Shown here: positions 43,829-53,795 of the stretch, piece after piece | How positions within the stretch are numbered: the first letter of the stretch is position 1 | Layout of the letters: each line of letters opens with the position of its first letter | Assembly: GCF_904846315.1 (NCBI RefSeq) | Contig: NZ_CAJHAF010000001.1 | Location: 1,426,001-1,490,000 of the forward strand | Source: Psychrobacter jeotgali | Lineage (GTDB): Bacteria > Pseudomonadota > Gammaproteobacteria > Pseudomonadales > Moraxellaceae | DNA: 64,000 bases | Direction of reading: 5' to 3' | The notes under the pieces: model-generated | The model's input: the letters and a program-made list of their open reading frames with translations, nothing else | Told to the model about the DNA's origin: nothing | Database searches by the model: none | Program-made: the position numbers and the translations under genes

Positions 43829-45037
43829 ATGGTTAATAATCATTACGCGGTCATTGGCGGAGGGATTAATGGACTCTCTGTGGCTCGGCAGTTACTACTG
43901 GATTTTCCAGACTCTAGAGTAACGGTATTTGAAAAAGAACAAAAGGTTGCCCAACATCAATCAAGTCACAACTCTGGAGTAGTACATGCTGGCCTTTATT
44001 ATGAGCCCGGCGGCCTTAAAGCTCGCTTATGCCGTCGAGGTGCGGAGCTAGTCAAGCAATACTGTTTAGAAAAGGATATCGCTTACGACGAATGTGGCAA
44101 AGTAGTGGTGGCATTAAACACCGTCGAAGAGATTAGGTTAGAGAGCATCTATCAAAGATCTATAGCCAATAAAGTGGCTGATGTTCGAATGCTAAATGCC
44201 GAAGAGATTAGCGCCGTTGAACCCAATTGCATTGGAACGAAAGCACTTTATTCTCCTCGTACCGCTATCGTAAGCTACGGAGATATTGCCCAAAAAATAG
44301 CGGAAGAAATCTTGGAAAAAGGGGCGGATATTATCCTTGGCAGAGCCGTAACTCATTTAACTGAAAACAATAAAAAAATCAGCGTCCACTTCTCTGATAA
44401 CGACCATCATGATTCTACTTTTGATTATGTGGTTAGCTGTGCAGGTTTACAGTCTGACCGACTGGCTGCTCATTCAGGCGATATCAAAACTCCCAAAATA
44501 GTGCCGTTTTTTGGTCAATATTACGTTATCGATGAGGCCTATAAAGAGCATGTTAAAGGTTTGATTTATCCGGTACCGGACCCGAGCTATCCTTTTTTAG
44601 GGGTACACTTTACCAAGCGTATTGACGGTCAGATGACTATTGGACCAAATGCCTTTATCTCTTTGGGTCGTGAAAATTATAGCGGTACAGATTACAACGT
44701 TGTAGATATTTATGATTTTCTTACTTATAGAGGGTTTTGGCGGTTCTCGTCGAAAAATGTGCCCGCCGCCGCGCGTGAGTTACGTACGGTTTTAAGCCAA
44801 ACTAACTTTGTTGCACAAGCCGCTAAATATGTGCCTTCTTTAGCCAATGTCTCAGTGACCCCTGCTACCCGAGGAATCCGAGCGCAGGCTATGGAAACTG
44901 ATGGCTCTTTAGTCGATGATTTTGTTATTAGAAAACAAGGGAATATCACCCACATTCGTAATGCGCCCTCACCCGGTGCTACCTCCTCTTTAGCTATTGC
45001 TGAATATATAGTAAAAGAGATCATGACCCATGAATAA
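43829..45037 (+). CDS. lhgO: L-2-hydroxyglutarate oxidase LhgO
   Basis: LhgO oxidises L-2-hydroxyglutarate to 2-oxoglutarate, feeding electrons into the membrane quinone pool. The 402-residue DAO-family flavoprotein begins with the FAD motif VIGGGINGLSVARQL, followed by HQSSHNSGVVHAGLYYEPGGLKARLCRRG (in parts), KIVPFFGQYYVI, LIYPVPDPSYPFLGVHFTKRIDG and the C-terminal IRNAPSPGATSSLAIAEYI, all typical. It starts shortly after the dapD terminator, with an AAGGGATTTGAT ribosome binding site. Confidence 0.95.
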   Translation: MVNNHYAVIGGGINGLSVARQLLLDFPDSRVTVFEKEQKVAQHQSSHNSGVVHAGLYYEPGGLKARLCRRGAELVKQYCLEKDIAYDECGKVVVALNTVEEIRLESIYQRSIANKVADVRMLNAEEISAVEPNCIGTKALYSPRTAIVSYGDIAQKIAEEILEKGADIILGRAVTHLTENNKKISVHFSDNDHHDSTFDYVVSCAGLQSDRLAAHSGDIKTPKIVPFFGQYYVIDEAYKEHVKGLIYPVPDPSYPFLGVHFTKRIDGQMTIGPNAFISLGRENYSGTDYNVVDIYDFLTYRGFWRFSSKNVPAAARELRTVLSQTNFVAQAAKYVPSLANVSVTPATRGIRAQAMETDGSLVDDFVIRKQGNITHIRNAPSPGATSSLAIAEYIVKEIMTHE

Positions 45038-45220
45038 ATCATAAAATTGACTCAAACATTATCATATATAAAGTCTCTATATCTTTTTTGCGGTTTAATA
45101 CAATAACTTAGGCTATAATCCATTAGTTATACGTCTTAACCCTTTATTAACTATTCTTTTTTTATTTTTTTCGATACCTATTTAACTGAGTATCGACAGC
45201 CAATTGTATTTGAAAACATT

Positions 45221-45955
45221 ATGACTAAGACCTTGCTACGCCAACCTCATATACCTGTCACTGACCCTGAAGCCGGTTTACGCATTACTGAGATATTTTA
45301 TTCTCTACAAGGTGAAGCGCTGACTTCAGGCTTGCCAACGATATTTGTGCGCCTAACCGGTTGTCCGCTGCGCTGCGTTTACTGTGATACCGAATACGCC
45401 TTTACTGGTGGTGAGCGGCAGTCGCTTGAAACCATTATAGAGACTATCAAAAGCTATCCTTGTAAACGTATTTGTGTGACCGGCGGCGAACCTTTAGCGC
45501 AGCCTAATGCTATCGAGCTCATCAAACGTCTGCTGAGCGATAATTATGAAATATCCTTGGAAACCGCAGGCGCACTCACAGTAGCTAACGTCCCGCCAGC
45601 TGTGAGCAAGGTTATGGATATTAAGACGCCAAGCTCAGGAGAAGCGGATCGAAACCTATGGTCAAATTTAGACTATTTGACCCCAAACGATCAGCTCAAG
45701 TTCGTCATTATGAATCGTGCTGATTATGACTGGTCAAAGACCATGCTGAAAGAATACAACCTTGAAAAACGTGTGGCTACGGTATGGTTCTCCCCCATGT
45801 TCAATGTGGTAGACGACGCTGACCCAAAGAGTGCTAGCCCTGAGGTGCCAGCACTTGCGCGCGAATTGGCGGAATGGATCCTAGCCGATGCGCTACCTGT
45901 ACGCTTTCAATTACAGCTGCATAAAATCATTTGGGCAGACGCTAAAGGTAAATAA
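45221..45955 (+). CDS. queE: 7-carboxy-7-deazaguanine synthase QueE
   Basis: QueE is a radical SAM enzyme that makes 7-carboxy-7-deazaguanine, the substrate of QueC at 53. The 244-residue protein has the compact cluster motif CPLRCVYC and EIFYSLQGEALTSGLPTIFVRLTGC before it, CVTGGEPLAQ and LETAGA in the SAM-binding part, and LKFVIMNRADYDW. The length fits gammaproteobacterial QueE. The C-terminus VRFQLQLHKIIWAD is also conserved. A small terminator follows at 45961. Confidence 0.96.
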   Translation: MTKTLLRQPHIPVTDPEAGLRITEIFYSLQGEALTSGLPTIFVRLTGCPLRCVYCDTEYAFTGGERQSLETIIETIKSYPCKRICVTGGEPLAQPNAIELIKRLLSDNYEISLETAGALTVANVPPAVSKVMDIKTPSSGEADRNLWSNLDYLTPNDQLKFVIMNRADYDWSKTMLKEYNLEKRVATVWFSPMFNVVDDADPKSASPEVPALARELAEWILADALPVRFQLQLHKIIWADAKGK

Positions 45956-45960
45956 GCATA

Positions 45961-45993
45961 TCAGCGAACGACGCTAGCTGAGCCTTTTTTATT
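45961..45993 (+). terminator. probable terminator of queE
   Basis: TCAGC and GCTGA form a short stem with loop GAACGACGCTA, close to a run of six T residues. The stem is short, hence moderate confidence. Confidence 0.5.
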
Positions 45994-46065
45994 TTAGTTT
46001 AATTGTTAGAGTGAATGGCGAGCAAACTATTAGATTGAGTGGCGAGCAAAGTTAAGGACACAGGG

Positions 46066-47190
46066 ATGGTCAAACTTATTTTGCTGGGCTTGTTAGCCGG
46101 TGCCTTTTTTAGCTCAACCTTTATCTTAAATGAGCTGATGAGTAGCGCTGGCGGTCATTGGTTTTGGTCAGCCAGTTTACGTTACGTTTTTATGTGGCTG
46201 ATACTCACCGCCATTATCACCATGCAACATGGTTTTGGGCGGATCAAAGCATTGACGACGCTATTCTTGGAGCATTGGGGATTTTGGTGCATTACCGGTA
46301 GTATTGGTTTTGGCATGTTTTATACCGGTATATGTTACGCTGCAGACCACGTTGCAGGATGGGTGGTTGCGGCAACCTTTATGTTCACTGTGGTCGCTAG
46401 TCTATTGGTATTATTAGCCTTTGGGCAGCGTTTTGATAAAAAGTTTGTCGTCTACGCCTGTCTAGTCTTTTTCGGGGTAGTATTGGTCAATCTTAGCGAA
46501 GGTTTGCGTGCCTCCGCCATGATCATAACAGACAGTAGCTCTGCGCTATCAATGACTGAAACCTTACTTTTCGGTGCCTTGCCAGCGCTAGTTGCGGCCT
46601 TTTGCTACCCGATTGGTAACCAACTGGTTTGGCAAGTGTCCTCCAATACTAAAAAGATAAATGCGCAACCGCCTCCTGCTGATTCACAGCTTATAATGGA
46701 AGCCTCTTTATTTACTCTCGTAGATAAGCCTGTCCTTAATAATGCTGATAATAACCATTCGTTCAACTTATCCCCTGACAAGCCTCCACCTTTATTACAG
46801 AAACTAATTGCCCGCATCCCTACCATTAGAACCACACTCTTGCATAATGCTTTTAACAAGGTCTGGCTGATGACGCTTGGCAGTTTGCCATTCTGGCTGA
46901 TTTTAGGCATGATGGTGCGACCTGAACTGCCTAATACTTCGCAGCTTTTCAACACTTTGCTAGTGGCCTTACTGGCTGGCGTGGCGGCGACCAGCCTGTT
47001 TTTGTATGCGCGTGAACAAGCGCTAACCTCAAGTGAAGTCGCTGGTGTGGATTCCACTCAAGCTAGCGAGGTTATATTCGCATTGATCGGCGGCATAATA
47101 TTGCTAGATAATGCGCTACCTTCAATGATGGGGCTAATAGGTATTGCGCTAATTGTGTTAGGACTGGTGTTATTTGCTAAAGGTGGCTAA
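46066..47190 (+). CDS. DMT-type multidrug resistance efflux transporter (EmrE-like, PF13536 type)
   Basis: A 374-residue membrane protein with about ten helices that starts VKLILLGLLAGAFFSSTFILNELMSSAGGHWFWSASLRY (in parts), the pattern of the putative multidrug resistance efflux transporter family. A hydrophilic loop at residues about 200-265 is longer than usual and Asn/Pro/Leu-rich. The C-terminal half has SEVAGVDSTQASEVIFALIGGI. ATG at 46066 with AAGGACACAGGG before it was preferred to a GTG at 46039. That GTG lies within an 11-bp direct duplication (TGGCGAGCAAA at 46016 and 46040). Confidence 0.82.
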   Translation: MVKLILLGLLAGAFFSSTFILNELMSSAGGHWFWSASLRYVFMWLILTAIITMQHGFGRIKALTTLFLEHWGFWCITGSIGFGMFYTGICYAADHVAGWVVAATFMFTVVASLLVLLAFGQRFDKKFVVYACLVFFGVVLVNLSEGLRASAMIITDSSSALSMTETLLFGALPALVAAFCYPIGNQLVWQVSSNTKKINAQPPPADSQLIMEASLFTLVDKPVLNNADNNHSFNLSPDKPPPLLQKLIARIPTIRTTLLHNAFNKVWLMTLGSLPFWLILGMMVRPELPNTSQLFNTLLVALLAGVAATSLFLYAREQALTSSEVAGVDSTQASEVIFALIGGIILLDNALPSMMGLIGIALIVLGLVLFAKGG

Positions 47191-47227
47191 AAATATTGAT
47201 AGACAATAATCAACTGGGTACATAACC

Positions 47228-47863
47228 ATGGTCAATGATTTGATTTTTCCTGATATCTTGTTGTATTTATTAGATATGGTTGGGGTAATTGCTTGTGCCG
47301 TCGCTGGTACTTTACTTGCGCAGCATAAAGGCTTTGATATTGCCGGCTGCATCTTGGTATCAATGGCCAATGCCGTGGGCGGCGGTACACTACGTGATAT
47401 AGCGCTGGATCGCCATCCTTTATTTTGGATGACTGATCTCAATTACCTTATCGTTATCACCGTAACCTCGCTTATCTTGCAGATCTTTTTCCATTTATAT
47501 CATAAGATTGATCGAGCGCTTAAGCTCTTCGATGCTATTGGCTTGGCAGCGTTTAGTGTTATCGGCTTCAAAGTGGCGTTAAATCAAGATATGGCGCCCC
47601 TTATTGCTATCTTGATGGGCGTTTGGACGGCAGTTATTGGCGGATTAATGCGCGATATTATTTGTCACGAAATCCCGCTACTGCTACAACGTGAGATTTA
47701 TATTACCGCTAGTATTGCAGGGTCAGTCACTTACTTAGTGCTCGATAGCTTGGGCGTAAATCCAGGATTAAATGAGTTTATTATGCTCGGTATTATCTTT
47801 TGGGTACGGATTTTAGCCCTACGTTTTGATTGGCACCTGCCTTCTATTCGCTTGGTTGATTAG
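47228..47863 (+). CDS. TRIC-family (UPF0126/YadS-like) cation channel
   Basis: A 211-residue protein with seven helices in two UPF0126 repeats. The family motifs GVIACAVAGTLLAQHKGFDIAGCILVSMANAVGGGTLRDI and its mirror DAIGLAAFSVIGFKVAL...GVWTAVIGGLMRDII are both visible (quoted in parts). Prokaryotic TRIC proteins conduct K+ and other monovalent cations. It lies 37 bp after the DMT transporter gene and is convergent with recJ. Confidence 0.92.
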   Translation: MVNDLIFPDILLYLLDMVGVIACAVAGTLLAQHKGFDIAGCILVSMANAVGGGTLRDIALDRHPLFWMTDLNYLIVITVTSLILQIFFHLYHKIDRALKLFDAIGLAAFSVIGFKVALNQDMAPLIAILMGVWTAVIGGLMRDIICHEIPLLLQREIYITASIAGSVTYLVLDSLGVNPGLNEFIMLGIIFWVRILALRFDWHLPSIRLVD

Positions 47864-47917
47864 GCTAAGAAAAAACAGCGGGTTTATTAAAGCTATCAAT
47901 GTTCACTCAGCGCTCAA

Positions 47918-49759
47918 TCACGGCTCAATGACAGCTAAGTCTCTGACCATCAGCTGTAAGCTCTGTTTGCCATTCCATTCGTTGATATCAAGCTCAAATA
48001 ATAAGTGCACTTGCTGGGCGCGGTAGTCCCATACTTGATGGTCAAAGTTAAAATAAATCGCCTCAATAGGATATTGCACACCCGGATAACGTAGCGATAA
48101 CTTAAGATGCTTGTCCTTTAGAATCTTAAAGCTGAGTACTTCAAATACCCCATCGAATATCGGCGGGGCAAAACCATGTCCCCAAATGCTAGCGTTAGTT
48201 AACTGCTCAGCAAATGATAAACTAAAATCACTCGCTTGTAGGCCGCCATCGGTAAACTTTTGCTCCGCAAACACCTCATCATCAAGCTCCGCCATCACCT
48301 CATTAAAGGCCGTGACAAAGTCATCGAAGTTGCTACGCTTGAGGGTCAAGCCCGCTGCCATCGCATGACCACCAAAATGACTAATCAAATCAGGATACTG
48401 CTCAGCAACCTGCTCAATCGCATCACGAATATGCACGCCAGCAATCGAGCGTGCTGAGCCTTTAATCGCATCATTATCACCGGTGCGCTGAGTATCCGCT
48501 GGCGCAAATACAATGCTGGGACGATAATGGCTCTCTTTTAAACGTCCAGCGACGATACCGATCACGCCTTGATGCCAGTCATCTTTATATAGCACAATAC
48601 TGCGTTTATCGTTTTCAGCTGCTCTTTGCTTAGAAGGTCTGTGAATAATAATATCGCCATGTTGATAATCATCCAAGCCCGCATTGTCATCGTCATCACT
48701 GCTATTAATATCAGCATCCGCATTCAAAGACTGTACGATAGCATCGGCTTGCGCGCGCATCTCACCCTCGACCTGTCGGCGGCTACGATTTAACTGTTCA
48801 AGCTCATGCGCCAGACGCTGGGCGCTACTCCAGTCCTCAGTCAACAAGCATTCGATACCAATACGCATATTATCCATGCGCCCAGCAGCATTAATCCTCG
48901 GACCAAGCACAAAACCGAAATCCTGCGCTTGCATTTGTTTGGGGTCACGGCCTGCTTGCTCAAGCAGTGCCAAAATACCTAAACAACAGCGACCTTGCCG
49001 AATAGCTGCTAGTCCATGATGCACCAAAATACGGTTATTTTTATCAAGTACTCCTACATCAGCAATAGTGCCCAAAGCCACTAAGTCGAGATACTGACTG
49101 ACTTGTACGGTAGATTTACCTGCCTCACGGCGCAATTTTGCCAAGCGTCCTAACACATAGAACGCCACTCCTACTCCAACCAAAGCCTTACTATCAAAGC
49201 CACATTCGAGCTGATTGGGATTAACTACCGCCTCAGCTGGCGGCACAGGTTTGGTGGTCAGGTGATGATCGGTAATAATAACGGTAATACCATCGGCCTG
49301 CGCTCGTGCTACACCTGCATGACTAGAGATGCCATTATCGACGGTAACAATCAAATCAGGCTGATAAGTCTCGATGCCCAGCTCAACAATCTCAGGCGTG
49401 AGCCCATAACCATACTTAAAACGATCGGGTACTAGAAAATCAACATTGGCGCCCATCTTAGTTAGGGCACGCATCATCAGCGCCGTACTAGTAGCGCCGT
49501 CGCAATCAAAATCACCAACGATTAAGATGCGCAGGCTCTCATCAATAGCACGATCTAACAGACGCACGGCTTCAGTAATGCCATGCAGCTGTTCAGCAGA
49601 CAATAGACCTGACAGCCCAGTATCAAGCTCGTCAGGATGCACGATACCGCGGCCAGCATAAAGTCTAGCTAAGGTAAAGGATTGGGCAGCAAGCGCTTGC
49701 AGCGCAGCAGGTAACTCGTCAATACGAGTAGCGGTAAAACGGGGGGTTAAATTTAGCAT
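47918..49759 (-). CDS. recJ: single-stranded-DNA-specific 5'-3' exonuclease RecJ
   Basis: RecJ degrades single-stranded DNA 5' to 3' in recombination and mismatch repair. The 613-residue protein has the DHH motifs: LRILIVGDFDCDGATSTALM, VTVDNGISSHAG and VIITDHHL, then LVGVGVAFYVLG, RINAAGRMDN and the DHHA1 motif GHAMAAGLTL. Its length exceeds E. coli RecJ (577) mostly by an Asp/Asn-rich insertion around residue 345 (ADADINSSDDDDNAGLDD). An ATG at 49759 begins LNLTPRF. Transcription appears independent. Confidence 0.96.
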   Translation of the reverse strand: MLNLTPRFTATRIDELPAALQALAAQSFTLARLYAGRGIVHPDELDTGLSGLLSAEQLHGITEAVRLLDRAIDESLRILIVGDFDCDGATSTALMMRALTKMGANVDFLVPDRFKYGYGLTPEIVELGIETYQPDLIVTVDNGISSHAGVARAQADGITVIITDHHLTTKPVPPAEAVVNPNQLECGFDSKALVGVGVAFYVLGRLAKLRREAGKSTVQVSQYLDLVALGTIADVGVLDKNNRILVHHGLAAIRQGRCCLGILALLEQAGRDPKQMQAQDFGFVLGPRINAAGRMDNMRIGIECLLTEDWSSAQRLAHELEQLNRSRRQVEGEMRAQADAIVQSLNADADINSSDDDDNAGLDDYQHGDIIIHRPSKQRAAENDKRSIVLYKDDWHQGVIGIVAGRLKESHYRPSIVFAPADTQRTGDNDAIKGSARSIAGVHIRDAIEQVAEQYPDLISHFGGHAMAAGLTLKRSNFDDFVTAFNEVMAELDDEVFAEQKFTDGGLQASDFSLSFAEQLTNASIWGHGFAPPIFDGVFEVLSFKILKDKHLKLSLRYPGVQYPIEAIYFNFDHQVWDYRAQQVHLLFELDINEWNGKQSLQLMVRDLAVIEP

Positions 49760-50093
49760 GAGCGTATTCTACTGTCTTTAGCAGACAGTCACAATATCAA
49801 TTTAGCATGTTAAATAATAAGCTAAGAATACTCAGTCTATTAACTCTATTTACAAGGCATGTAATTAAATTTATGCTAACTGGTAGTTACAAAAACCGTG
49901 CACAGTTACGGCAATTTTCTGCATTTTGCTACAAAGCTATGATTGTATGCTGCCGGTAAATCCATAAAATAGTAACTATTATAGATATCTATCATCTGCG
50001 AGATTTTTATTAAACTATCAAGTGTTTATTAAAGCGCAAGTGTTTATCAAATCGGCATTTATTTATATTTTTCACCATTTATGAGGATATTCC
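49760..50093. promoter_or_regulatory. divergent region between recJ and an unknown gene
   Basis: 334 bp without a gene. ACTGTCT and AGACAGT form a 7-bp inverted repeat with 5-nt loop at 49771-49789, close to the recJ start. Two direct copies of CAAGTGTTTAT (50019-50029, 50037-50047) lie 50-75 bp before the rightward gene and may be a regulator site. Confidence 0.45.
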
Positions 50094-50609
50094 ATGAAAA
50101 CAACCCCAAAAGCAGAAAAGCTTCCTAACACCATCGATCCTAGTTTAGACTTAGATAAAGTTAAAAAGGAATGTAAAAAACTAGTCAAAAAACGCGCTAG
50201 AATCTCAGCAGGTGTGGCTATTATTCCTATTCCCTTCTTTGATGTAGCCGTCGATGCTGGCATGTTGACTCATCTATTGCCAGAGATTAGTGAGCGTTTT
50301 GGACTGATTGAAGGTCGTGAATCGGCAGTTGACTTACAGTCGCGTGAAGTACACTGGAATGCTCTAAAAGACCGTACGGTTGACTTTGCTGGTCTTATGG
50401 CTACTCGTGGTATTGTCAAAAAAGCCATGCAGGGCTTTGGTGGACGTATAGCGGCTAAACAGGTTACCAAGTTCATTCCCCTAGGCGGTCAAATGGTAGC
50501 TGCCACTATGGGCTATATGATCTTTAAAAAAATCTCTTTTGATCACATCAATGAATGCTACACCCTAGCAAAAGATATTCAGAAAAAAGAACATGGTAAA
50601 AATGTTTAA
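50094..50609 (+). CDS. uncharacterised protein with amphipathic hydrophobic helices, DUF697-like
   Basis: I do not recognise this 171-residue protein with certainty. After a charged N-terminus rich in lysine (VKKECKKLVKKRARISAG) comes AGVAIIPIPFFDVAVDAGMLTHLLPEISERFG. This strongly resembles the IPIP..D segment of DUF697/YcjF-type proteins, which sit at membranes beside GTPase domains. A second hydrophobic part (FIPLGGQMVAATMGYMIFKKISF) is like the C-terminal helix of that family. It stands alone with its own terminator. No GTPase domain is nearby. GAGGATATTCC precedes the ATG. Confidence 0.7.
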   Translation: MKTTPKAEKLPNTIDPSLDLDKVKKECKKLVKKRARISAGVAIIPIPFFDVAVDAGMLTHLLPEISERFGLIEGRESAVDLQSREVHWNALKDRTVDFAGLMATRGIVKKAMQGFGGRIAAKQVTKFIPLGGQMVAATMGYMIFKKISFDHINECYTLAKDIQKKEHGKNV

Positions 50610-50633
50610 GCTTTAATGGTAATAAAAACAGAT

Positions 50634-50668
50634 AACCAGTTAAGAGGATTCTCTTAGCTGGTTTTTTT
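50634..50668 (+). terminator. rho-independent terminator after DUF697-like gene
   Basis: AACCAG and CTGGTT, extended by TAAGAG/CTCTTA, form a 12-13 bp stem with loop GATT and run into seven T residues. Confidence 0.88.
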
Positions 50669-50702
50669 GTTGAATGTCTTTACTATGCGACGAGCTCGGA
50701 AC

Positions 50703-50744
50703 AAAAAAAGCGCTATCAGTTCAATATCCTGATAGCGCTTTTTT
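50703..50744 (-). terminator. terminator of the minus-strand unknown gene
   Basis: AAAAAAGCGCTATCAG and CTGATAGCGCTTTTTT form a 16-bp perfect stem with a 9-nt loop. Symmetric A and T runs would allow both directions. Confidence 0.9.
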
Positions 50745-50765
50745 ATAACTAATCATCTAGCAGAT

Positions 50766-51146
50766 CTAATATTTATCGGCATCGGTAATGACAGCGCCAC
50801 TTCCTAGTGCTGCCGCCATAGGTATGGCTTTTTCCATACGAAAGTACTTAGAATGACTATCTATAATCTCATTGACCCCATCGACCAAATCTTCAATCAC
50901 GTCATCATAAATACCATGTTGTAATTCAGTTTCGAATGCGGTAAAAGGATGCTTGCGAGCCGCTGCTCTTACATCTGTTATGCCTTGCTTACTATAAAAC
51001 ATATTGACGCTACCATCACTGTTTAGCACACAGCTGAGATCGCCGTCATCAATCATTATATCGATTTTTTGAGGCGTAAAGATGTAGTCATCGACATCTA
51101 GTAATTGTTTTTCTACCTCTTTTTTAAATAACGACTTTACGTCCAT
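50766..51146 (-). CDS. unknown small acidic protein
   Basis: I do not recognise this 126-residue protein. It starts MDVKSLFKKEVEKQLLDVDDYIF and has no membrane segment or signal peptide. A Gly/Ala-rich stretch near the end (IPMAAALGSGAVITDADKY) is reminiscent of GTP-sensing or nucleotide-loop tails but carries no known motif. AAGGAATAGTTATA before the ATG and a perfect terminator downstream support a real, separately transcribed gene. Confidence 0.65.
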   Translation of the reverse strand: MDVKSLFKKEVEKQLLDVDDYIFTPQKIDIMIDDGDLSCVLNSDGSVNMFYSKQGITDVRAAARKHPFTAFETELQHGIYDDVIEDLVDGVNEIIDSHSKYFRMEKAIPMAAALGSGAVITDADKY

Positions 51147-51367
51147 TATAACTATTCCTTATGGTTCAAAATATTCAAATAAAACGAGCTCAACCCCGCT
51201 ATGCCATACTTATTTATCGTATAGTAAAGGTTCAGAAAATTGAATATAGACTGTGTAAACCTGCGTTTGCGCTTAGTAAGGATTTCAGCGCACCAGTCTA
51301 AAATCATTTCCATTGTCGCTGCGCTGATCTCTACTATTTTATCTACATTTACTATTATCGAAACTCT

Positions 51368-53482
51368 TTATTGTACCAAATGCGCTTTAAGCTCCAGCAC
51401 CTTATCACGAGTCTTCGCCGCATCTTCAAACTTCAAATCACGGGAGAATTGTTTCATCAACTTCTCAAGGCGATTGATCTCTTTAGCCAGCAGATCAGGG
51501 CTTCTGAGGATACTGATATCCACATCGGGCAGATTACTTTTAACTGGAATCGCTTGGTTGTCATTAGCATCCAAATCTTCACCGGTATCAATTTTATCGG
51601 TAACGTTTCGGCGTGCGCCTTTCGGGGTAATATTATGCTCAAGGTTAAAGGCGACTTGTTTTTCGCGGCGACGATCGGTCTCCTCTATTGCTTTTTGCAT
51701 ACTCGGCGTAATACGATCCGCATAAAGAATAGCCTTACCATTCAAGTGGCGCGCAGCACGCCCAATAGTCTGAATCAGCGCACGCTCAGAGCGCAAAAAG
51801 CCCTCTTTATCGGCATCAAATATCGCCACTAGCGATACCTCGGGCATATCTAAACCTTCACGTAGTAGGTTAATCCCAACCAATACATCATGCACGCCAG
51901 TGCGCAGCTCATGAATGATCTGCATACGTTCAACGGTATCAATATCAGAGTGTAGATAAGCGACTTTGACATCGTACTCTTTAAGATAACTGGTTAAATC
52001 CTCCGACATGCGCTTGGTCAAAGTGGTAATAAGTACGCGCTCATCAAGCTCACGGCGTTTGGTAATCTCCGAGAGCACATCATCGACCTGCGTGAGAACC
52101 GGACGAATCTCAATCTCAGGGTCAATCAGCCCCGTTGGACGCACCACTTGCTCAACCACTTGCTCGCTATGCTCAAGCTCATACTGCGCAGGGGTCGCAC
52201 TAACATAAATGGTCTTGGGTTTGATGCGCTCCCACTCTTCAAACTTCATTGGACGGTTATTCATCGCACTTGGCAGACGAAAGCCGTAATTCACGAGGTT
52301 CTCTTTACGTGATCTATCGCCTTTATACATGGCACCGACTTGCGATACCGTCACGTGCGATTCATCAATGAATAACAGCGCATCTTCTGGAATATAATCA
52401 AATAGCGTCGGCGGCGCCTCGCCCCACGGACGGCCAGAGAGATGCTGCGAGTAGTTCTCAATGCCGTTACAGTAACCCAGCTGCTGAATCATCTCTAGAT
52501 CATACTGGGTACGCTCTTTGATACGCTGGGCTTCGATCAATTTATTATTATCACGGAAGTACTCTAGCCGATCCTCCAGCTCATCACGAATGGTATGGCT
52601 AGCCGCCTCCAAGCGGTTACGCGGGGTGACATAATGCGATTTAGGATAAATAGTGATACGCGGCACGCTGCGTACGGTCTTACCCGTTAAAGGATCAAAC
52701 CAAGTGATCTTCTCTACTTCATCATCGAACAGATGCACGCGTACAGCGAGCTGCTCAGACTCAGCGGGATAAATATCTAGAAGCTCACCGCGTAAGCGAT
52801 AAGTACCCCGGCCAAAGTCCAGCTCGTTACGGGTATACTGCATCTCGACCAAGCGCTTGATGGTCGCCGTGCGATCTATTTTGTCACCTACGACCACATG
52901 CAACAGCATTTTCAGGTAACTCTCAGGATCGCCCAAACCATAAATACAAGAGACCGAAGCCACGATAATCGCATCACGGCGCTCAAGCAGTGCCCTAGTC
53001 GCTGACAGACGCATTTGGTCGATATGATCATTAATGGCGCTGTCTTTTTCAATAAAGGTATCGCTTGCTGCTACATAAGCCTCAGGCTGATAGTAGTCAT
53101 AATAGCTGACGAAATATTCGACTGCATTATTAGGGAAAAACGCTTTGAACTCGCCATACAACTGCGCAGCAAGGGTCTTGTTATGCGCCATGATAATCGT
53201 TGGCCGTTGGCACTCAGAAATAACTTTGGCCATGGTATAAGTCTTACCCGAGCCGGTGACCCCAAGCAAAAGCTGCTCATCCATGCCAGCATCGATGCCT
53301 TTCACAAGCTTGGCAATGGCTTGTGGCTGATCGCCTGCTGGCTCAAAATCAGTGAACATTTCAAAGGCACGGCTTGATATTTGCGTCCCTGACGCATTGA
53401 CACCAGTGATCTCAGCTTCGCCTTGTAGCTGAGTGGCCAATTGATTTAACTGACGCGACGAGCGCGGTTCGGGCATACGCAT
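51368..53482 (-). CDS. uvrB: excinuclease ABC subunit UvrB
   Basis: UvrB is the damage-recognition helicase of nucleotide excision repair. The 704-residue protein has the N-terminal [14 protein letters not shown], Walker [13 protein letters not shown], the beta-hairpin region [27 protein letters not shown] (in parts), DESHVT, the helicase motifs [23 protein letters not shown] and QTIGRAARH, and the C-terminal UvrC-binding UVR segment ([24 protein letters not shown]). About 40 residues precede the usual start, polar and Gln-rich, and are supported by AGGAAAAAATCAAAC upstream of the ATG. A start at 53476 is also in frame. Confidence 0.97.
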   Translation of the reverse strand: MRMPEPRSSRQLNQLATQLQGEAEITGVNASGTQISSRAFEMFTDFEPAGDQPQAIAKLVKGIDAGMDEQLLLGVTGSGKTYTMAKVISECQRPTIIMAHNKTLAAQLYGEFKAFFPNNAVEYFVSYYDYYQPEAYVAASDTFIEKDSAINDHIDQMRLSATRALLERRDAIIVASVSCIYGLGDPESYLKMLLHVVVGDKIDRTATIKRLVEMQYTRNELDFGRGTYRLRGELLDIYPAESEQLAVRVHLFDDEVEKITWFDPLTGKTVRSVPRITIYPKSHYVTPRNRLEAASHTIRDELEDRLEYFRDNNKLIEAQRIKERTQYDLEMIQQLGYCNGIENYSQHLSGRPWGEAPPTLFDYIPEDALLFIDESHVTVSQVGAMYKGDRSRKENLVNYGFRLPSAMNNRPMKFEEWERIKPKTIYVSATPAQYELEHSEQVVEQVVRPTGLIDPEIEIRPVLTQVDDVLSEITKRRELDERVLITTLTKRMSEDLTSYLKEYDVKVAYLHSDIDTVERMQIIHELRTGVHDVLVGINLLREGLDMPEVSLVAIFDADKEGFLRSERALIQTIGRAARHLNGKAILYADRITPSMQKAIEETDRRREKQVAFNLEHNITPKGARRNVTDKIDTGEDLDANDNQAIPVKSNLPDVDISILRSPDLLAKEINRLEKLMKQFSRDLKFEDAAKTRDKVLELKAHLVQ

Positions 53483-53795
53483 GTTTGATTTTTTCCTGGT
53501 TTTTATAAGAAGTAAGGTTTATAACAATGTGGGGGCCTTGAGGTGGTTTTTAAAGGCGGGTGGACTCGTCTCTCAATCAAAGACAATGCCATTTCTCGTG
53601 CCAAACTTACAAAGCTTTTCATGCTTAACAAAGTCATTACACGACCCCTTAACAAAGCCTAAAACATAGGGGTTCATTCATTCTAATAAGTTGATACTAT
53701 AGGTACTGAATTAATTAGTAAGCAATAAGTACAATTAATAAAGCGCTTAAAAGTTAATCCAATATCTAATAAAACCTAAAATAAAGGAGCAAAAT
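53483..53795. other. intergenic region between uvrB and dps
   Basis: 313 bp with nothing I can identify apart from AT-rich sequence next to dps. A short open frame crosses it but has no ribosome binding site. The divergent promoters of uvrB and dps should lie here. Confidence 0.45.

Noticed and set aside
48111..49661. Plus-strand open frames opposite recJ
   Set aside because: Serine/arginine-rich translations typical of antisense shadows of a conserved gene.
51240..51832. Plus-strand open frames at the end of uvrB
   Set aside because: They overlap the conserved C-terminus of UvrB and show no domain of their own.
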